Source of the DNA: Mangifera indica
Taxonomy: Eukaryota > Streptophyta > Magnoliopsida > Sapindales > Anacardiaceae
Assembly (NCBI RefSeq): GCF_011075055.1
Contig: NC_058149.1
Span: 573,001 to 637,000, forward strand
Reading direction: 5' to 3'
Length of the DNA stretch: 64,000 bases
Below are positions 30,655-45,100 of this stretch, one piece after another. The number at the start of each line of letters is the position of its first letter. The first letter of the stretch is position 1. The notes under the pieces were generated by a model, which worked only from the letters and a program-made list of their open reading frames with translations, did not search any database and had not been told where the DNA came from. Position numbers and translations under genes: made by a program.

Positions 30655-33600
30655 TATCAGTAAAATTATATGTATATATTTTGAGTAGACAAAATAAGTA
30701 TACAGATAATGTCTCATAATGTAATTAATTGATTTTTAATTAAAGATACAATAACATCTAATTACATGATAACACATCATTTATGTATATATTTTGTGTG
30801 CTTAAAGTGTGCTCATATAGTATTACTTTATTAATAATTGCAATTATTTTAATTTTCCTTATAAAATAGAAAAGAGATGTTAAATATAATAACAATAAAC
30901 CAAATTTTTTGTGTTGATGACAACAATTTAGGTCACATAGTAAACTGGAGAGGTTGCAGTGGTTGGACAATTGTCCACCCCGGTCTGATTGCCAATCTGA
31001 TTTTGAGGTTGGGTGTGAGTCAGATCGACCCAACCGATCGGTTTGGTTCAGATTTTAAAACCATGGTGTACCTACTATTATGGTAAGGTAAATATTTTTC
31101 TAACGAATGATAACTGAGTTTGTATTGTAAAAATATACAAACATTTGTGCCTAAGATTAGAGTTGGTTTGGATATGAATTGTTTGAGCTTGCATTTGAGT
31201 TCAGATCGAATATGTTAATTTTGAGCTAAAAATTGGTTTTGAGTTTATTCAAATATTTGAGTTTGAGTCGATTTAAATCAAATTTAAAATTAAATTATTT
31301 TTTAAACGAGTTTGAATCGTATTTTATTGATTTTAAATAGATTCTTTTGGATTTGATCTGATCTGAAATTAAATCTTGTTCACATTTAACTAGATTAAAT
31401 CTAGTCCTACCTAAGATTAACTATTATTTAAAAAAATACATATCTATAATGTGCAAAAGATGGAGGAGGCTGGTGGTTAGGAGTTAGAAATTAGGGTTTT
31501 GACCAAGAAAAGAAAATTAGGTTTACCTTGCATGAATCAATTTAAAGTGAAGAATGGCGAGGCTTTGAAGTGACAGTTGCAAGCGCATGGAAGCTCAAGG
31601 GTAAAAGACAATGGTTTTGATAAAAGCAATTCCCTTTTTCCTTGCCTTTTGTGTTCTTGAAGAATAGAAAAGGCTACTTGCAGTTAAAATCTTTGGGTCA
31701 TGTCCCTGTGAAAGGACCTTTAACCCAAACTCTATTTCAATTAGATTCATCTTAAAAACACTCAACCTAAAATATAATCCGAATTATGAACATATTAACA
31801 TGACAAGATCTGAATTAATCCAATGAAGAAGCTAGTTATATTATATTAAATCACTACCTATTTGACCCAAAATGACATATCCACGACCCAATTTCACTTA
31901 ACCTTACTTATTTTGACACGAAACAATATGAAACCTATATACAAGTTGTATTTGGATTATAAAAAGTCAATCTAAATAAAACCCAACTCTCAAATAGATC
32001 AGAGTATAGAGTCTGATCATACCTAAAAGATATATTCATAAAATTGATCAGAAGTAATTTTAGATACAATCCCTTATAATTTTTTAACGTTTATGAACAT
32101 AAACATTATTAATTAAAATATATAAATCTATCTTATTTTGTGTAATTAATTTTGATTTCTAGTTTCATTTTCATTTTACCCGTATTTTAAAAACATAATC
32201 ATGAAGTGGCTACAATGAAACAAAATCGTCCGAGACAATAGGGTTAAAAAGTTATGATGAAAATTCAATTGCAGTGGACATAAAATACTTTGTCTTTTGT
32301 TCTTATTACCTTGAAACAACTATTGTGCTTTTCAATTTGCAATTAGGGTTCATTTATAGGAAACAATGAATTTACACCCTCGTATTCGAATATCCTCACC
32401 TTTGTCATTCAAGTTACTCTCGAAAGCTTGCCTGCGAAGAAAATGTTTGGCTCAATCAGTCCAAATGTGTGTTAAAATTAGGGTTCCCTTAATGTTGTGT
32501 AAGAGAAAAGTTGCTGAGAAAGTTAAAATTCTGAATGAATCCTGCTAAAGTGTAATACCTTTCTAGGGATGAAAAGGATTGGCAACATGCAGGTGTTAAC
32601 AGTAAATGAGATGCCCTTGGCATTTTTTGAATCTTTTTCATTTTACAATAAATATTAAATCTTGTATTAGGATTGGATTCAATTTGAGTTGAATCTGAAT
32701 AAGATTTAGTTTAAGAGTGACAAATTGATAATGAAATTCAATTAAGAAATAATTTAAATTTCGATTCAATTCAAACTCGAATGTTCGGATTGACTCAAAA
32801 TTAGCTTATTTTATGAAAACAAACTCATTTTTTTATTCCAACTTGACTCATTTGATGTGTACTCAAATCAAATTAAGTTATGCCTTGTACATAGAGGATC
32901 TCAAGATTTTAAAAGTGTGTAAATAAGAAACCGAGACATACTCCACACATTTGGATTCTTTTTCGCTACACTAACCCCTTATGTCGTAAATTTAAAAATA
33001 AAAGTATTTATATAGGCAAATTTTATTAACTACTGCAATAATATGTAATGAAGTTATATAATTATTTATTTTTTCTCTTACTTTAAAAATATTCAATTAT
33101 GTATCGTTACATTAGTTTATATTGATAAATTTGTAAAATTTATTTATGTATATACTATTTCTCTAAATTTAAAGATTATATGTATTGTGAGGTAAATTTA
33201 CTTTTTTACAAGAGATTTGAACCTCAAACAAATACCGAAAACATAGAAAAAAAAAGGGAAAAGACTATTACCCAATAGTTATGACTTTGAATATAAAAGT
33301 AATTAATAAATATACAAGTTATAAAGTTTAACTGTAACTTTTTAAACCAAGCTTGAGATAGTGGTTCCTATCTCAAGCTCAAACCTGTAACTTTTGAACT
33401 TGAGCTCTACATAAACTTAATCGAATTGAACTCAAACCGACCAATACTTAGTTCAAAATAACTTAATTACAAACTTATATGTAAGTCTTAAATTTTAAAC
33501 ATGACACGTATCATGAGATAAATTCACATTTTTACTAGAGGTAAAAAATTAAACCTCAAACGAAAATAGCCAGAACAGAGGAAAAGGCAAAAAGGCTGAC

Positions 33601-36158
33601 CATTAACGGATAGTTATGTTATGACAACAAACAACGGCCAAAAATGGTGAAACTTTTACAGTTTGACAGAAATTTCCCCGAGACACCTTTGAAAAGGACT
33701 TGGCACCAACCATGCGGCCGTGTGTGCTGGGAAAGTTATAACTCTTCTTTTTAGGAAAATTAAAGGAAAGGATTCCTTCCCATTTCAGTCAAAAGATTTA
33801 GGTTTACTCACGTCATCTATTGCAATTTTATTATGTAGATTTCATTCATATCGAGCTAATGACAACGAACATTGAATTCTAAGAGAGTTACAATCGAATA
33901 ACGTTAAACCTATAGTATAAATATAGACATTATATAACTTGTACACCAAAGAGTTTAAGAGTTATAATTATTCGCGTTATAATTAAGAGTGGATTTAATT
34001 TATGTTTGAACAATGATATGTTTGAATTCAATTTGAATCTAAAACATTTAAACTGTTAGAGAATAAGAACAGTCGTCAAAAATGAAAACGAATAAAAATC
34101 TTTGAAAAAGAAGAAAAATTGTAAAAAAATATATATATTAACGACTTTCAAATTGAGTTGACCAAACTTGAACTCGAATTGTGACCACTTCGACTCAAGT
34201 TTAACTTCTTTCAAATCAAACATTAAATTGATTTATAACATGAACAAGATAATATTAGGGGTCTTAAATTTTTTCAAGGTAGGTTAGGTCAATCCTTATG
34301 ACCAAACTAAGACCGCAAACAAGCCAAATTGTAAGATTATTGTCCAACAAAGTTGGTTGTTGCATGACTCAATGAGCTTGCAACTTAAATATAATATCAA
34401 TAAACTCATAATTTTTTAAAATCATCATATACACCCTTAAAATTTCATTCCTCTACTTTGAATACAAGAGATAATTGATAAATATATAAGTTATATGACT
34501 TAACTATAGTTTTCTTAACCAAGCTCAAGACAACTATTCTTATCTCGAGCTCAAGTTCAAACTTAAAGTCTTGAACTTGAGCTTGATTTATACTCAATCA
34601 AGCTAAACTCAAATCCAACACTGTTCGATTAGGTTAAACCCTAGACCAAACTAGATGTGGTCAAAGGGTAATTTTGAATTTTACAAAGAGATTATTAAAG
34701 AAGGAGGAGTTGTTTGGTGCTGAAAAAAATGAGCCAAGAAACAAAAATCAATCAAACATTTTACAAACAAGAAAATCAATCATCCATAAAGCATATGTAT
34801 AAACAAATAGTGAAGGTTAGACAAAGCGGGTGGAGTAGGTAAGCTATTGAAGATCAAAGGGCCACCACTTTCATTTCAAGCTACGAAATTGTTTGTTTGC
34901 TTTAGAGATCAAAGATTTTGCAACTTGCATGTATACCTCTATAACAAATGCATGGCAAGGCAAGCATTGTTTTATCATTGTCGTGGAAATGCGCATTGAG
35001 CTGACTGGGTGGGGACTGGAGTTGCCGATACCTTGAGTGAGAGCTTAAGCATCCTAAAAGACAATGGACATTAAGTTAATTGGAGAAAATAGATGGAAAG
35101 GATGATCTGAATGTGATAGAAACTATTTTATCGATAAATGAGGATCTACAGTAGATGAATCGGCAATTCAAGGAGTTAGAACCTCCGAGTTTTAGAAGGC
35201 TGCCAACTGCCTAAGCTGCCCAAACCCTAATCATATTCCTCCCTTCCCCATTTACAACCTTAACTATTATTTATATACTAAATCCTAACATTTAGAATTA
35301 AAACGTGTGTTCAAAAAAAACAAAGTCCTAACAGAATGCATGATAGATAAACACAAGTTCAAAAATGTAATGAATTTGTTTTGAAGATTTCATGAACTCT
35401 TTCAACAGACGAAAGTTCAGAAGCCATTTGGAAAATGCAAAACCCATTTTCCAGAAGAAGTCTCACAAAATAAGAATTGAAAACCATTTATGTCTCTTCT
35501 TCTTCCTTCTCTAGAAACCTTTTTCTTTCGCATACTAATCGGACACATTTTCATCATTCTTTTTTCTTCAGAATAATTTCTAACTTTACTACTGTATGCA
35601 TTCTCTCTCTTAGAAAATTCCTACTCTCTTTTCTATATTAGTAGCCTGCAAATGGGTCCTTAATGCCATTTACTCCTTTTAATGGAACGTCCAACTAATC
35701 ATGATTCAATCTGTATGTACAATATCTCGGTCTAATGGTTTAACCCACCATTAAGACATTATCTACTTTGAATACAGTTCATCATAATTTTAATTTTGGG
35801 TTTTGCAATCCAAAACCTGTTTTGATGGTTTAAGAGATCAAAAGCTATTTAACTACTCTTCTTTTATCATCTGCAAGTGATATGAGATTTGTCTACAGAT
35901 GTTAAGTATGTGATCTTAAACCAATATTCTTAAGGGATTCATCAAAGAAGTGGCACAATGAACTACTTATCAACCTTGAAATTTAACTGCATAGGAATGC
36001 TATGTATGTCCATAAATTTTGAAGGTCAAATCTAAATACACGATAAAATGCCTCGCTAAACCATGGAAGATTTAGCCCAATGAGAGTGCACTTAAAATAA
36101 TGGCACTACTGTTGTGTACACGATGATGAAAGAAAAAGGAAGTTGACATAAAAAATCC
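30655..36158. other. Gene-free region upstream of MOL1-like and downstream of EDR2-like gene
   Basis: No coding region is supported. It contains a clear MITE at 31158-31409 and diverged copies of similar sequence at about 32660-32885, 33330-33480, 34010-34240 and 34450-34640. A direct repeat of about 110 bp recurs at about 33180-33290 and 33505-33625. From 34650 to 36158 I see nothing recognisable apart from the probable 3' UTR of the EDR2-like gene at the right end. Confidence 0.5.
31158..31409. mobile_element. hAT-type MITE
   Basis: 252 bp flanked by a perfect 8-bp duplication CCTAAGAT (31150-31157 and 31410-31417). It starts TAGAGTTGG and ends TAGTCCTA, giving short imperfect inverted ends of TAG type. 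The interior is TTTGAGTT/GATTTAAATC-rich. It is non-coding and similar in composition to the other MITEs of this family. Confidence 0.75.
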
Positions 36159-39100
36159 TCAAACCTCCAAGGGCACTGCAGAATCGGGCTTCAAGCGATT
36201 CAACTGAACTGTCCCAAGAATATACTCAGGTAATTCTGACTCTTCCTTTGCCTGCAAATGCAGTAGCAGTCAACATCAAGTTTTGCGCAACGTGCAAGCC
36301 CTCAGGGTCAACTTGAAAGAATCCAAGTCATTCGGATCAAATTATAAAGTAACTGAAACTTGTCGATACAATAGGATATAATAGATATGAGATAATTAGA
36401 AAACAGTATTGAGAAACAAGAATTGACAATGCCATAGTAAAACTCAGCTCTTATGATATAGACTGTTTTAATTACCAACGCAGAAGCACATACCTCTATT
36501 AGAATTGCAAGATCGACGACCAAGCTTGTTACATATCCAAGGACAAGGCCAATGACACTTCTTGCTACAGATGATGATCCAATATCAACATCAATCTGCA
36601 TGATAGAACTTTGGGAGATCGTTAATTAAGTTCAGTACCAATTTAACATAATCTATCTTAAAAAACTTTTGCTTTTAAACCAAGCACAAAGTACGCACTT
36701 AGAAATAATTATGCCACACTAAGAGAGAAGTGAAAACACGAGAATTCTTTGCATAAAGGGGAATTTAGATTAGGGTCAAGGTAGCAAAGAAACATTTCAA
36801 GTTTCCGATATGCATAAATAGACATAAATAATTTGATATTGATTGTCCCTTCCAAAGTGATTGTGCTTCAATATACATCACAGAATTGACCACTGGCGTA
36901 GGTAAACAAAGGTAAGAAAAAAAATGCAAGGATACCTCTAGAAAATTGTCTTGTCGGAGGTATTTGCACGTTACAGCCTTTCCCAACAGACAAGCTTTTG
37001 TTCCAACAGCACGTTTGACCATCCAATACCCCTGAAACAATTATAAAATTCTGTACTCAGTATCCTGAAGGCAAATCAGATAAAAGTTATTAAACTTTTA
37101 CTTGATCTTCATACTTCTTAAGCATTTCATACCTCAACAATGCTAGGAATTAGTTTAAACCTTGCTTCTCGAAACATGTCAGTCCCATCCACAAACTGAC
37201 CTAACAATGAATTTTTATTTACTGGCCTTTCTGATGCATAGTAGAGCACCAAACTATAATTTGGTTTTGCTGGAACCTGACACAAAATAAATTATTCTTT
37301 GCAAGGTAGCAATGACATTCATAGCACCAGAAAATCAATGCTATCATCGTAATTATAAAATATTAGTTAATAACAAAATATCGAGCATGTACCTGGAGAT
37401 TAATGACTAAGATAAATGGAAGCTTTTTCCCTGCTTCAGACTGAAATTGGGGAAAAAGCAGTTAGATTATAGAAGAATAATTTATTCCAAAAAATCTGTA
37501 ACCAGCAAACTCAAACATGTTCAGATGCTCTACAAGTCTAAATGAAATGCCTATTGTCTCAAATTTTAGACATTCTTCCCGTTATTTTTCTAGAAGCTAG
37601 CATGAAAAGACAAGTTTCTTTATGCATCAAAGACATTGCTTAAGAAAATTAAAATTTACTGTAAAGAATTAACATTGAATGTAGAGGAAAAAAAACAAAG
37701 TTAATGTGCAATCATCAAATATCACTGATCAGGCAACTCTCAACAATTACAATGGGTAACCAAGTGAAGTACAAGTTTAACTCTTCCAATTACAAAAGCA
37801 AATTTATTACAAGAGAAAGATCCTTTTTCATCCCTTAAACAAAGTTCAAAATTGAGAATGGTGACAAAGAAGTCAGGACAGTATAGGCCAAAAGTATGAA
37901 TGCATTTTGTTGAATAGGAACTGAAACAAATTCCATTAATGATATATGGAAATAAGCTACAAATTAAGGTCAACCAGCAGCCACTGGCAGAAACTGAAAC
38001 GTAAATTTCCAGCAAAGCAGAAATTACAGAAAGATATGTTGTAGGTGCTTCCAAACTCCAGTGACTCTTCATTTGTGGAGATCTTTTGCCCATAAGATTA
38101 AAAAAAAAAAAAAAATGAAATGAAAAGAAAGCAGAAATGAGAATCAAATTCTACCTGAACTAGACACTTCGGATGCAATGCAACCCTATCTGCAGTTTTT
38201 TCAACTTTGAACCAATCAACTGCAATGAGATTGAGCAAGGGGTCTCCACCCATTACCTGAAAATACACACACACACACACACATATATATAATGCGAATT
38301 AATGAGAATAGGATATGTATATATATATAAATATACATTTATATTCACTTATCAACAATTCAACATTCTGCAGAATTAATGCGAATAGAATATGTATAAG
38401 GAAAGGAAAATCACCTTGGAATTGTCTTTTAGGTAAGTCTTTCCTCGGATCATAAAACCCTTGCCAGTAGGAGAAGCCCAACAATTAGAGTCAGTCCCAT
38501 CCTTTGCTTTTTGCAGGGAACCATGGAACTGGCTTGGATCAATGACAACAGGAGGTATTCTACAATCTAATTCCTTATTTGCATCTGGAACTGCATTAAC
38601 CATGTCTTAATATGTCAGTACTAAGTATTCAACAGTCAAAAGAGGAGGGAAAAAAATTTAATCAGCTTTTAGCTATTTGCAGTAAAGCAGCTGGAAAATA
38701 AGTACAGAAGTTTTTGTTAAAAACAGACATTTGCGTAATTATACAAAAAAGGGATGACTCAACAGTTTCATGAGTTGGATGATCAAAATTATTTCATACA
38801 ATAATGAACTTTCCAAGAATACTATATTTTGCCATGTCTTACCTAGAAACAGGTGGTAGAATCTAATCTATAATATTCAGCTTTTAAGTAAATAGAATAG
38901 CAAATTACCAATGTAAAACAATAGAATCTCTTTGACTCCTGACAATAAAAATTAAAACCATTGCATTATTGGATAATAAACATTCCCAAAGATGAGTTTT
39001 AAGCAAAGAGAGGACCTGAAGTTCGCTTCAAACAGATGCCTGTGATGGCCCAGGAGACATTCTTTAGCTTCACTTTCATTTCCTGAGCAAGATGAGAGAA

Positions 39101-42100
39101 TAATATCAATTCTACAACTTTTTAACAACATGGATTCAAACAAACAACTTAAATTCTATGATAGAGAACAACATTTTCTTGTCCATTTTCTGAAACTTTT
39201 AGACAGCACAAATAGAGTAGGGAAAAAAACCTTATTATCAACTTCATTGTCATCATCACTCTCTTCATCTTCCGAGGATGCTGAGTCAGCAGCAATTGCA
39301 TCATAAAACTGGTCCTGCACATCTTCTTCATCCTCATAATCACCAATGGAAGATGAGGCATCTGAAAACTTTGACTGAACAACCATACTCGAAGATCCAG
39401 TTTTGAGATTTGGATTTGCTCCAATATATTCCTTTAGACCTGAATAATGATGAACTGGAAAAGTAACTGGCACTGCAATAATAAAATCTAAACAATCTCT
39501 GCAGCAGAACATCATTGTTTTTACATTCACTTTGCTTGAACAAAATGCTGATATTCCTTAGACCATTGAAGGCAATTGCCTAATGTGATCAAGAATATAG
39601 GTGTCATGGTCTGTTAAACCAGCTTTCTCTAATGCGGATCATAGACCTTATCAGTTGAGTTACATATGCGTGATGGTATTAGAGCTATTAAACCATTTAG
39701 ATCATAGATTAGAAAAGAAAATAATTAACTAACCTGCCACTTGGCTTAATAATGCAAAATGGGTAGTCTTTTCAAACTTTGTGCTGGTATTTGTCTTCCA
39801 TTTACACCAGCCATTTGACTGTATCTCTAACATTTGTGTCACAAGACACTTTGCACCACTTGAACCCATTGGTGTATTTAAACTTCTAATCTCCCAAGTT
39901 GATGCTACAATTCATAAGTTGAACAAATAAAATAATCAGTCAACGAATGTTCACTCGTTTTATACATGGTATCTGTTATCTAATTTCAAAAGTAGATACA
40001 AATATATCCTGGAAGAAATGCAAAACTAAAAAAAATGCCATTGAGAGGTGCACATGACCAGTGGAAACTTGCATCATAAATTTCATATTACTGTTATGAT
40101 CCTAAGTGCAAGGTATGGGACTTGGATCCCACATTGGAAAGTATGAGCAACTAGTGTGGGGTTTATATAGCCTTGGGCTCTCCCATCTCAATAGCTAGCT
40201 TTTGAGGTGTGATTCTCCTAAGATTTGTATCATTTGGTGTCAGAGTCATCATCATGTCTCCCAGTTGCAATCGTGCAGCACGGGTGGTAATGCCGACATT
40301 GCAATGTTCCCCCAGGGCTAGTAGAGAGCTAGCGCACAGCTAGCACGCGTAGGCGTCATAGTTGCGAAGTGTGGTGGTATATTATGATCCTAAGTGCAAG
40401 GTATGAGACTGAAATCCTACATTGAAAAGTATAGGCAACTAGTGTAGGGTTTATATAGCCTTAGACTCTCCCATCTCAATAGCTACCTTTTGAGGTGTGG
40501 TTCTCCTAAAGTTCATATCAATCACCAATGTACATAAATAAGAAACTAGCAAGGTAGGGGACAGAATCTGCACCAAAGATTAGGAACATATAACTGGAAC
40601 AGTAAATAAGTTTCTTTTTCAACATTTGAGAGGCATACTAGTAATGTGCATATAAATTTCAAAAGAACTAAATTTATTGTCCGAAAGCAAGATTTGGTAC
40701 AATGAAAACAGATAACATGAATTCCACAGGCTTAATGCATAAGGCATCCCATTAACTCTATTCTAGTCAGAAATAGTAATATGCAACTAAATAACAGCCA
40801 ATCAACATGCAAAAAACAAGAAGAAAGGCGGACACGTCAGTCAAGCCATATAAAATAAAGAATGACCCACATATTCAGAAGTTCTCCAATTTTAGAAAAT
40901 AAAATCACTTACGATTAATTTTTGTACGTTCGTATCCAGATCTTGGAGGTTTCTTCTTGTGTGTGGCAGGAAATTGCAAAATTGCTGCATAAACAAAATT
41001 ATGTCAGTGCCAAGTACAGAGGCAAGCACTATCTTCAACTTCTTGACTTGAACAATATAAAATAATGTCAAACTTAGCAGGGGCTGGCTTTATAAATACA
41101 GTCGCATTGATTCCTAATGTGAAAAAATGGTCTTAACAAAGCAATTGGTTTTACTAATTCTATAACATCTCAATTAATAATTTTATGAACTCTAGTCAGC
41201 TAAACATGATAATTATAACTCTTACTGTATGTTCCATCTTGACAACGAAACCATTGCCTAGAGAAGACAAAATCTCTCTTGGACTGCCAACTGTAAAACA
41301 CATCAAATAAAAAAAAAAAAAAATCCTGTATGAGCACCAAAGGAGGAAGAGAATTTTATGATATAAAGAATGAATCATTTGGACCTATAAATTGATATGA
41401 AAATAAGAACTTCTAAATTTGTGAACTAAATTGATCTAATTTAAAGCTCTTACCCTTGGCTAACCCCAAGGGTTTAGTAAAAAAGGTCAAGAATTGAACT
41501 ACCTCAGGAGCCAATAAATTGGGCAGGATATCTCACAAGTGTCCAGACTATCAAGGTTTAGGTTTTAGAAATAGCCCGAAGAGAAGTGAAGAGCTACAAC
41601 TAGTCAGCCCAAACAAAAAAAAAAAGATGGAGAAGAAGAAATGATGAGGGAAAAAACCTATAATTTTCTCTAAGAACATTACCGAGTGAGGTGCTTTGGG
41701 TCAAATGTGCCATACACAACATCATAGTGTCCATCATAAGAATCTATCAGCTCCAAGTCACCTGTCAACATATCCCACCTGGAAAGATAACTATTAGAGA
41801 GATGAAGTGGTATAACCACATAAAATAACTCCACAACACAGAATCAAGAAACTTACTCGTATCTTTGGCGCCGGTCAAGGTTTAGGACCACCTCAAAAAC
41901 AGTATCTGCATCTGCATCAATAACACCAACGGCTTTCACAATAACACCTTTACCACTCTACAATAAGAAAATAGCAATGAGAGGAGAACCTGAGGCCATT
42001 TATCAAATTGATAAAAACTGTGCAATTTCAATTCCACACAGAGATGGAACCATATTGTAAAATAGAAAAGGAAGATGATATGGTATATAAATAAATACCT

Positions 42101-45100
42101 TAGTGTCAGAAATATCCTCAAAGATTCTAACACCTGAAACCAAAAAGAAAATGTCTCAAGCAGGAAGGAAAATAGAAACTTTTCTCCATTAACACTAAAT
42201 TCTCAACATCTTAATTAGTTCATCTATAAACTTATCAAATATTACTTGAACTAATGAAAATTTTCTTCTAATTTCAAACACAGAAAGGAAAATTTTAACT
42301 TGCATATCAGGCCATATAACATAAATTTACAGCCAATAAAATCTATGAGCATAGACCAATTTCTTCATACTGTCTATTAGCCTACTAAAGCCACAAAATA
42401 GCCTTACAAACAGCTGGCAGAGTATTTCTATGCTTAACCAACAAGAATTGGCGAGTTTCATTGCTCACACAAATTAGGCATCCCGAGAAGATAATCCAAA
42501 ACCTGTCTTGCCCTGTTCAGTGGTCTATCACTAGCAACATATCCCTCTTTCAACATACGAACTGTCAAATTATAATCTTATAATGCTTTCTAATTTTACA
42601 CTTGAATCTCGTGTTTCAATATATGTATTGCCTAAAATTTTGTTCATTTTTGGGAAGGGTAACTAATCATAAATGACAGTCAAAAAAACTTCCATACATA
42701 AAATGGTTGAGAGAAATATACCATTTACTGTACGAACACATTTCCATTCATGTGCTTCAATTGCATCTCCACTATCCCCTTCAAAGTACCTATTTGCCCT
42801 ACTACTCAATTCTGCGGATTGCCGCAAAAGTGTCTCTGGACCTGTCACCATTTCAAGATTGAAAATAATGAAAAATGATTAAATTTATGTTCAATCCAAG
42901 TGAAATGAAAACATGTTAGCAAATATCATAAACACAAACTACCAATGAAAACCTCCAAGGGCATTAAACCTTCTTTTGAGGGAAAAAAAGGTCCCTAAAA
43001 GAGTTACAGACCCCCAAAAAAAGAAAATGTAATTATAGTGGATCACAAAAATCACAAGCCATGCATTAACCAGATTCTCACAATACATTCCAAACAGACT
43101 GACAAATAAGCCTCACAGAAGAACCAAGTCTAGAATGTTTAATGAAATGCATGATGAGAAGAAGCTACTATCATTACCTAGATAATGAAAAGAAAAATGC
43201 ATCATGATGTAATGCCATCACTTTCTGTTCAAGAATTAGTACGATAAACAAAGGGAAAGCCCATTCTTTTTAACTTGTGTAATTCAGAAGTGGACAATGT
43301 ACAGTATGTAGAAACTTACAAGTGCTATGAGTTAAAAACACAAATATGCTTTCCACCAGACAATAAAAGATGTGGAAAGCACAAGAAAATTATGGTTTCT
43401 TGACCTTTCCTCAAGTTTTGTTGAATAAAGAAAGACTTCTTTAGTTTTGTTTTTCTTTGGAGACATCAACAACAATGGCTTATAAGACATTCTAAGAAAC
43501 TTTAAGTAAGTAACCAGTGAAGTGTAATGGAGGATAGTGATGCTTTTAATAATAGTAACAAAGATAAATATATATATATATATATATATATAATAGGGTC
43601 AGGATGACACATCCTTGGTGAACTCTTCATCTGTGTTGAACCAATGGTGATGAAAAATGGGGATTTGGCATTAAATGTAGCTACCTTGAATCTTTATATT
43701 ATCATTGTTGGATCAACAAAGATCAATGACTCACAAGGAATGTAAAAGATTAAGTCAAAAAATTGGTCACAATATCCCAACATCACTGTTGGATCAACAA
43801 AGATCAATGACTACATACATACATATATAAAAACACACTAAAAAAAAAGGGATCCATCTGTATTTTAGCAAAACTTTAGGGGAGGTCATAAAATTTACCT
43901 AGAAATCATGTAAAAATCAAAAACAAAAAATAAGCAACACCAACTTACCATGCCCGATTCTTATGAGATTTCTCAATCCATGAGCATATCTCCTCACTCT
44001 AGGTCGATGCCCATCCAAATTGATCCTTCAACAACAAAACATGAGAAGATCATAATTCAAGTATAACTAGTTACATAAAAACACTTAATGTACCCTTCTA
44101 TCACATAATATGATATTGCATAGATCAAGATCATAACTAAACTGAAATCTCCTTCCTTGATTAGGTCAAAATATTTCTTTCAAATCAAATGCAACACTAA
44201 ACATCCCTCAATTTAAATGATGAGCTCAATAATGTTTGGGTGGGGCCTCATTGATTCTACAGAGCATAGATCAGGGAGTTTCTCTCTCCTATCCCATAAA
44301 AGCCCTGTCTCTAGTGTTACTGAGATATGATCCTAGTTCACTTTGTGAGAAACAAGTAAGCTGGTTGACAACCACAATGAAGTTCTATCTTTTAGAAAAT
44401 TTGCACCACAACTTAATCAACATAATTGAAAGGTACAATCTATCCATCAGGCTCATTTGTAAAAATCTCCCCAAATGCAAGATAAACCAAAAATAGTAAG
44501 CATACTCTTCCTCCATGTTCAATTTGTTTCTGTTGCTGCCTCCCCTTGAAAGCTCCAATTCAACCTATCAAAATTTATAACACATAAACTTTAAGCATAA
44601 TACCTGTAAAAATTGTGTTAACTATGAAGGTGATTCAAATTAATCATAAGATCCATAGTACAATAAACTAAGAAAAAAGAAAACGTGGATAAAGATTAAG
44701 GACTTAACAGAACGACATTCAAACACTAAATTACTGATTGTACAAGAAGATGCAGCCCCAACATACTATATGAAGCAACAGCATTAGGCACATCAATTTA
44801 TCTAATTTACTTGTACCTGTTGCTTCGCATGATCAAATGCCTCCATCCATTTCTGAGCTTCTCCAGCTGCGGCACAAGCAATCTAGAAGGGAAAAAGAAA
44901 ATTCATTAATTTGAGAGACCCTTTGGCATTGCAGAAAAGAAAACCAAGCATCAGCAAATAGAAAATTGACTCACAAATTTGATTTACTTTCTTTTTTACA
45001 AGAAACCTTAAACACTGTTTAATTTAGGTGATAAGAAACAACTTTGGACTAGGTGGCACCAAGAATCTAAAAGCCAAGAGAGAGAAACAGATCTATACAC

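Noticed and set aside
37740..38147. 135-codon minus-strand open frame in the EDR2-like gene
   Set aside because: It starts in exon 17 flank sequence and runs through an intron; the real exon ends at a GTAGAA donor at 38155 and the family sequence resumes at 37440.
39590..39720. tRNA gene or SINE on the minus strand (AACTCAACTGATAAGG-like A box)
   Set aside because: The B box is poor (GGTTTAACAGACC), there is no acceptor stem, and no tail or target duplication is visible.
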